A stretch of DNA of 10,393 bases from contig JAOTSL010000090.1 of the NCBI GenBank assembly GCA_029864945.1, positions 1 to 10,393 on the forward strand. The letters run 5' to 3'. Of this stretch, positions 5,751 to 10,393 are shown one piece after another (positions within the stretch are counted from its first letter, which is position 1; the number at the start of each line of letters is the position of its first letter). A program made the position numbers and the translations under genes. The notes below the pieces were generated by a model. The model saw only the letters and a list, made by a program, of their open reading frames with translations. It did not search any database and was not told the origin of the DNA. This DNA is from Gammaproteobacteria bacterium (lineage in GTDB: Bacteria; Pseudomonadota; Gammaproteobacteria; S012-40).

Positions 5751-5780
5751 ATTTTAGCAATTTACGATCTAAATTAACCA
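5751..5780 (-). promoter_or_regulatory. Possible rpsO promoter
   Basis: Reading the minus strand: TGGTTA (5780-5775; 3 of 6 to the -35 consensus), an 18-nt spacer, and TAAAAT (5756-5751; 5 of 6 to the -10). Transcription would begin near 5744, so the whole rpsO leader stem-loop would be in the mRNA. In Escherichia rpsO also has its own promoter in the truB-rpsO gap. A competing weak pair, TTGTTC-N17-TAATAT, lies inside the stem-loop. Confidence 0.3.
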
Positions 5781-5828
5781 GTTTTAATAATATTAATGCT
5801 GTAGCTTCTATCTCATTAGCGTTTCAGC

Positions 5829-6749
5829 TCAAGACTTTAATAGTCTACTCGGCTTTATCTTTCCATCACCTTGAACTTCGCCTATCCCCATAAATAAGTC
5901 AGCGCTATTAAATAACGTAACTGAACCTTCCGTGGGCGATTTTGGAACTTGAACCGCCTGACCTTGTTTAACATAAAAAGCCGAGTCGTCGGTTAAGGAA
6001 ATCCTGGGCCAATTAGTTAATGCAACCTCAATGGGTAAAATATACTCATCAAGCTCAGTAAATGCTTTCTCATCACGTAAGACGTTCAACTTTTCTAGTG
6101 TAACGGACTCATCTATATGAAAAACACCCAAATCAAAACGCCTTAATTCGGTAACGTGAGCACCACAGCCGAGTTTTTTGCCAATATCTTCAGTCAGCGT
6201 ACGAACATAGGTGCCTTTTGAGCAATTCACATCAAAACTTAATTTGTTATCACTCAAGGATTTTAGTGATATATTTTCAATCCAAATCCTACGCGGTTCG
6301 CGCTCTACCTCAATACCTTGCCTTGCTAATTTATATAAAGGCTGTCCATTCTGCTTAAGCGCTGAATACATAGGGGGGATTTGGTAACTTTCACCAAGAA
6401 AGCTTTCTAAGACTTCAATTACATGCTGCTCACTTAAAGCGGGCACCTCGCAGGTATCAATTACATCACCTTCTGCGTCCGCAGTAGTTGTAGTAACACC
6501 TAACAGGCATTCAGTTGCGTAACTTTTATCTGCGGTGAGTATGTAATTTGAAAATTTAGTTGCCTCACCAAAGCAAATTGGAAGCAAACCAGTGGCCAGC
6601 GGATCGAGACTACCAGTATGGCCGGCTTTTTGAGCATTAAATATTCCCTTTACCTGCTGCAATGCCTCATTGGATGAAACACCGATGGGCTTATCCAACA
6701 AAATAATTCCGCTAATATCTCTACCGCGGATTTTTCTACGACGCGACAA
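5829..6749 (-). CDS. truB: tRNA pseudouridine(55) synthase
   Basis: TruB makes pseudouridine 55 in the T-arm of elongator tRNAs and also acts as a tRNA-folding chaperone. In 306 residues the catalytic motif GHTGSLDPLATGLLP carries the nucleophile D49 (Escherichia D48). The KSY segment, the CSKGTYVRTL block and a C-terminal PUA-like region ending in GIGEVQGDGKIKPSRLL are all recognisable. The start is TTG 6749: an AGAGG Shine-Dalgarno lies 6 nt upstream, and the resulting MSRRRKIRGRDI matches the Escherichia N-terminus (MSRPRRRGRDI). No ATG nearby would retain this conserved segment. It lies 28 nt after rbfA and 168 nt before rpsO, in the standard order. Confidence 0.98.
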   Translation of the reverse strand: MSRRRKIRGRDISGIILLDKPIGVSSNEALQQVKGIFNAQKAGHTGSLDPLATGLLPICFGEATKFSNYILTADKSYATECLLGVTTTTADAEGDVIDTCEVPALSEQHVIEVLESFLGESYQIPPMYSALKQNGQPLYKLARQGIEVEREPRRIWIENISLKSLSDNKLSFDVNCSKGTYVRTLTEDIGKKLGCGAHVTELRRFDLGVFHIDESVTLEKLNVLRDEKAFTELDEYILPIEVALTNWPRISLTDDSAFYVKQGQAVQVPKSPTEGSVTLFNSADLFMGIGEVQGDGKIKPSRLLKS

Positions 6750-6777
6750 TATAAACCTCTTAAATAACTATAAAAAT

Positions 6778-7149
6778 CTATTTTTTATCAGATGCAATTG
6801 CCGCATCTATCAAACCTGTAAGGTGCGTGCCACGTACTGTGCTATCGTCATACTTAAAGTGGAGCTCAGGCACAATACGCAACTTCATTCTTCGACCCAA
6901 CTCTCGCCTCAAAAAACCGCTAGCCTTTTCCAGACCAACCAATACATTCTTATCAACATCTTCGTTGTAGTCACCAAGGACGGTAAAAAATATAGTTGCG
7001 TGAGAAAAGTCTTTACTCGCCTTAACGGCAGAAACAGTAACCCATTTTATACGAGGATCTTTAACTTCCTGCTGTATTAGCTGGGCGAGTTCGCGCTGTA
7101 TCTGCTCACCAACTCGCCTGCTACGACTAGATTCACTACTCGATGCCAT
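6778..7149 (-). CDS. rbfA: Ribosome-binding factor A
   Basis: RbfA is a small KH-fold assembly factor that binds the immature 30S subunit near the 5' end of 16S rRNA and is needed for late maturation, especially in the cold. The 123 residues contain the family pattern: an N-terminal RVGEQIQRELAQLIQ helix, DPRI, the VTVSAVKASKD strand, and LRRELGRRMKLRIVPELHF near the end. The ATG shares its A with the infB stop codon (TAATG). There is no strong Shine-Dalgarno of its own, so translation is probably coupled to infB. Confidence 0.98.
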   Translation of the reverse strand: MASSSESSRSRRVGEQIQRELAQLIQQEVKDPRIKWVTVSAVKASKDFSHATIFFTVLGDYNEDVDKNVLVGLEKASGFLRRELGRRMKLRIVPELHFKYDDSTVRGTHLTGLIDAAIASDKK

Positions 7150-9761
7150 TAGATCGTTCGCTCTACCAATACACGTTCATAAACTTCGATCTGATCACCG
7201 GGTTTAACGTCGTTATAATTCTTAACACCAATACCACATTCAGTATTATTCTTAACTTCTGCAACGTCATCTTTAAATCGGCGTAATGACTCTAATTCAC
7301 CTTCGTAAATAACCACATTTTCACGTAAAACACGAATCGGGTTATTACGCTTAACCGTACCTTCAGTCACCATACAACCTGCAATAGCGCCGAGTTTAGG
7401 TGAACGAAAAACATCGCGCACTTCTGCAAGACCAACAATTTGCTCTTTGTATTCAGGCGAAAGCATACCGCTCATAGCCGACTTAACTTCATCAATTACA
7501 TCGTAAATAATACTGTAGTAATGCAAGTCAATATCTTCATCTTCAATCAATCGACGCGATACAGCATCTGCTCGCACGTTAAAGCCGATCATGATTGCAC
7601 TTGATGCCATTGCTAGATTTGTATCTGATTCATTAATACCACCAACACCACTACCAACTATGACGACTCGAACCTCATCTGTAGATAAATTGACAAGCGC
7701 ATCGTTCAATGCTTCCAATGAACCCCGAACGTCAGTTTTCAATACTATATTTAGCGTTGAAACCTCACCCTCTTCCATCTGAGTGAAAAGATTATCGAGT
7801 TTAGCTGCCTGCTGTTTTGCGAGTTTTACATCACGGAATTTACCCTGACGAAACAATGCAATCTCACGTGCTTTTTTCTCGTCGGCAACAACAATTGCTT
7901 CTTCACCAGCACCCGGTGTACCAGAAAGACCAAGAATTTCTACCGGAATCGATGGACCTGCCGAGTTAATTGGCTTGCCGTTTTCATCAAGCATCATTCG
8001 TATTCGGCCAAACTCCTGACCGGCAAGAACGATATCACCTTTATTCAAACAACCAGATTGAACAAGTAATGTCGCCACAGAACCACGACCTTTATCCAGT
8101 CTTGACTCAACAACAACACATCTTGCCGGACCTGAATCAACAGCTTGGAGCTCAAGAACTTCCGATTGAAGCAATACAGCGTCAAGCAGATCATCAATGC
8201 CTGCTCCAGTTTTCGCGGAAACCGGCATAAACATCACATCACCACCCCAGTCCTCTGGGATAACATCTTCTTGGGCTAATTCGTTCTTAACGCGATCCAG
8301 ATCGGCTGACTCTTTATCTATTTTATTAACCGCAATAATTAATGGAACCCCAGCCGCTCTAGCATGCTGAATTGCTTCTTTTGTTTGCGGCATAACACCA
8401 TCGTCCGCAGCAACAACAAGAATAACAATGTCGGTTAATTGCGCACCACGTGCACGCATAGACGAAAATGCAGCGTGTCCAGGAGTGTCAAGAAATGTCA
8501 CCATTCCTTTATCCGTATCAACATGGTAAGCACCTATATGCTGAGTAATGCCGCCAGCCTCTCCAGATGCTACTTTTGATTTACGAATTTGATCCAGTAG
8601 AGATGTTTTACCATGATCGACGTGTCCCATTACCGTAACTACAGGAGCTCGATGAACAGTTACACCTTCATGCGTATCTTGCATCAACGCTTCTTCTAAC
8701 GCGTTGTCGCTCATAGCAATCGCAGTATGGCCCATCTCTTCAACGATAATCGTTGCTGTCTCTTGATCAATCACCTGATTTATAGTCGCCATAATGCCGA
8801 GCCTCATCATCCCCTTGATGACTTCAGCAGCCTTAACTGACATTTTTTGCGCCAATTCAGCAACCGTAATTGTTTCAGGAATATTGACCTCACGAACTAC
8901 TGGGCCTACAGGCTCTTTAAAACCATGCAGGTTATTGGCATCGGCAGCTGAAGTTGAGTGACTCCTACCATGCTTAGTTTTCTTTTTACGTCGCCCAGCC
9001 TTATCAGAAGAAACATGTAATTGTTGACGCGACTGATCATCCCGACCTTTTCGTTTCTTTTTCTTAGCGCCACCTTTATCTTCTCTAGAGGCGTCAAGCT
9101 GGCTTTTTTCAACCTGCTGCCTTGCTTTATCTTCTGCAGATGGCGCTGTTTTTTGTGCTGCCTTTGCCGGTGCCTGAGGTGCTTTTGCCGTTTCTTTTGG
9201 TTTAACAGCTTGATTAGAAACAGCCTTTACCTCTTTGGTCACTTGCGCTTGCCGCTCTGTTTCAGCAACTACTTTTTCTTCTTCGATACGTTTTTCATCA
9301 ATCAACGTTTCGACTTGAGCTTTCCGCTTTAGCTCCACTTCCATTTCCTGTTCTTTTTCTTTTTCTTTTCTTACAGAAATGTCCGCTACCGCTTGAGCTA
9401 CCGCTTTGTCTTCGTCAGTTAGCGTTTCACTACGCTTAACGTAAGTCCGTTTTTTTCGTACTTCTACATTAATTGTACGAGTTCCACCCTTACCCTGACC
9501 AATTCCGCCACTCGAACTGACTTTTGTTCTTATTTCGCTGACTGATTTACGTTTTAAAGTAATACGTGTCGGCTCATCTCCTGTTGCACCTTCTTTACCG
9601 TGCTTGTCTCGCAAATGACCCAAAAGCTTCACTTTTTCGTCTTCGGTAATCGTTTCTTCTGAAGTTTTAATAGCAACGCCTGCATCGCTTAATTGCGAAA
9701 TTAGACGATCTACTGAAATACCAACGACCTCAGCAAACTGTTTTACCGTTACATCCGACAT
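7149..9761 (-). CDS. infB: Translation initiation factor IF-2
   Basis: IF2 is the GTPase that delivers fMet-tRNA to the 30S subunit and promotes 50S joining. The 870 residues (Escherichia 890) contain an IF2_N domain (about 1-50), an IF2-associated segment (about 60-105), a Lys/Glu/Ala-rich linker (about 110-285) with a basic stretch, and a second IF2_N domain (293-345). The GTPase follows with G1 GHVDHGKT (379-386), the switch segment GGITQHIGAY (403-412), G3 DTPGH (425-429), G4 NKID (479-482) and G5 SAK (515-517). Beta-barrel and C1/C2 domains complete it, with fMet-tRNA bound by the last. ATG 9761 has GAGGA 6 nt upstream. nusA ends 53 nt before it; the stop overlaps rbfA by one base. Confidence 0.99.
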   Translation of the reverse strand: MSDVTVKQFAEVVGISVDRLISQLSDAGVAIKTSEETITEDEKVKLLGHLRDKHGKEGATGDEPTRITLKRKSVSEIRTKVSSSGGIGQGKGGTRTINVEVRKKRTYVKRSETLTDEDKAVAQAVADISVRKEKEKEQEMEVELKRKAQVETLIDEKRIEEEKVVAETERQAQVTKEVKAVSNQAVKPKETAKAPQAPAKAAQKTAPSAEDKARQQVEKSQLDASREDKGGAKKKKRKGRDDQSRQQLHVSSDKAGRRKKKTKHGRSHSTSAADANNLHGFKEPVGPVVREVNIPETITVAELAQKMSVKAAEVIKGMMRLGIMATINQVIDQETATIIVEEMGHTAIAMSDNALEEALMQDTHEGVTVHRAPVVTVMGHVDHGKTSLLDQIRKSKVASGEAGGITQHIGAYHVDTDKGMVTFLDTPGHAAFSSMRARGAQLTDIVILVVAADDGVMPQTKEAIQHARAAGVPLIIAVNKIDKESADLDRVKNELAQEDVIPEDWGGDVMFMPVSAKTGAGIDDLLDAVLLQSEVLELQAVDSGPARCVVVESRLDKGRGSVATLLVQSGCLNKGDIVLAGQEFGRIRMMLDENGKPINSAGPSIPVEILGLSGTPGAGEEAIVVADEKKAREIALFRQGKFRDVKLAKQQAAKLDNLFTQMEEGEVSTLNIVLKTDVRGSLEALNDALVNLSTDEVRVVIVGSGVGGINESDTNLAMASSAIMIGFNVRADAVSRRLIEDEDIDLHYYSIIYDVIDEVKSAMSGMLSPEYKEQIVGLAEVRDVFRSPKLGAIAGCMVTEGTVKRNNPIRVLRENVVIYEGELESLRRFKDDVAEVKNNTECGIGVKNYNDVKPGDQIEVYERVLVERTI

Positions 9762-9814
9762 AGCTTGTCCTCGCTTATCCTTTATGAACCACTTATTACT
9801 TCTACTAGCTAAAT

Positions 9815-10393
9815 TTACTCTGCTTCGGTACTGAACCAGGGCTCTCGAGCCTTCATTATTAAGCTACCAGCTAGTTCCTGGGTAATACCAATCAGGTCAA
9901 CTAAGTCGTCTGTTGCCTGCTCAGCCAAATCTTCCATAGTACATATTTTGTGGCTTGCCATTTTCTCAGCAAGCTCTTGAGTAATACCTTCCATTTGAAG
10001 CAAATCTTCCTTTGGAATCGACTCATCTGATTCTTCCGCAGCTATTGCTTTTGTGAGAACATATTCTCGCGCTCGCTGACGCAATTCAGAAACGATATTC
10101 TCATCAAACTCTTCTATTTCCAGCATCTCCGCCTCAGGCACATAGGCGACTTCATCCATGGTGGTAAAGCCTTCTTCAATGAGAATCACTGCAACTTCCT
10201 CATCTACACCAAGCCCGCCTGTAAATAGAGAAACAATTGTAGCTGTTTCCTTCTCCGTTTTTTCTTCAGCCTGAGTTTCCGTCATGACGTTAATCGTCCA
10301 ACCAGTAAGCTCGCTAGCAAGCCTTACATTCTGACCACCACGACCAATAGCCTGGGATAGCTGATCTTCAGCGACGGCAACATCCATCGCCCC
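9815..10393 (-). CDS. nusA: Transcription termination/antitermination factor NusA, C-terminal part
   Basis: Only the last 192 codons are inside the window; the frame stays open through the right edge (GGG GCG before the internal ATG at 10387), so that ATG is not the start. NusA binds RNA polymerase and nascent RNA and modulates pausing, termination and antitermination. Visible are the end of the second KH domain (AIGRGGQNVRLASELTGW, with the GRGG loop) and two acidic repeats: AR1 (around EEGFTTMDEVAYVP, EIEEF) and AR2 (LLQMEGITQELAEKM, EDLAEQATDDLVDL). In Escherichia these repeats contact the alpha-subunit C-terminal domain and autoinhibit RNA binding. The ending KAREPWFSTEAE resembles the Escherichia tail. 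It is the upstream gene of the operon in this window. Confidence 0.98.
   Translation of the reverse strand, partial: GAMDVAVAEDQLSQAIGRGGQNVRLASELTGWTINVMTETQAEEKTEKETATIVSLFTGGLGVDEEVAVILIEEGFTTMDEVAYVPEAEMLEIEEFDENIVSELRQRAREYVLTKAIAAEESDESIPKEDLLQMEGITQELAEKMASHKICTMEDLAEQATDDLVDLIGITQELAGSLIMKAREPWFSTEAE

Noticed and set aside
6670..7080. 136-codon plus-strand frame across truB and rbfA
   Set aside because: It is antisense to two conserved genes and has no recognisable motif.

Overview
The window looks like chromosomal DNA of a gammaproteobacterium. The evidence is the minus-strand order nusA-infB-rbfA-truB-rpsO-pnp, with proteins close in length and motif content to the Escherichia and Pseudomonas versions. 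Base composition is moderate to AT-rich, and the left third is visibly more AT-rich than the right. A marine, Cellvibrionales-like lineage would fit the general feel of the proteins, but that is only an impression.

Right two thirds (about 3269-10393, minus strand): the transcription/translation operon. It enters from the right edge with the 3' part of nusA, then IF2 (infB), RbfA, TruB, S15 (rpsO) and PNPase (pnp). Genes are tightly packed: infB and rbfA share one base in TAATG, the rbfA-truB gap is 28 nt, and rpsO-pnp is only 37 nt. truB starts with TTG and pnp with GTG, each behind a good Shine-Dalgarno sequence. The one larger gap, 168 nt before rpsO, holds a long stem-loop and a possible promoter and is a candidate S15 autoregulatory leader. 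The operon ends at a strong bidirectional terminator (15-bp perfect stem) shared with the convergent response regulator.

Left third (1-3070, plus strand): accessory-type genes. Two tandem pentapeptide-repeat genes share a C-terminal FDxAIG cap. The first enters from the left edge already inside its repeats. The second is a predicted outer-membrane lipoprotein with about 60 unbroken pentads and its own extended -10 promoter. A 495-nt gap follows with two good sigma70-type promoters, each associated with CGAGAG/CTCTCG inverted sites, plus secondary structure and a strong ribosome-binding sequence in front of a 15-codon frame. Next come a 103-residue Asn-rich protein of unknown function and a stand-alone CheY/Rcp1-type response regulator.

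The right part is textbook housekeeping. The parts most worth a second look are the pentapeptide lipoprotein pair, the double-promoter gap before the small protein, and the rpsO leader structure. I see no CRISPR array, insertion sequence, tRNA or rRNA.
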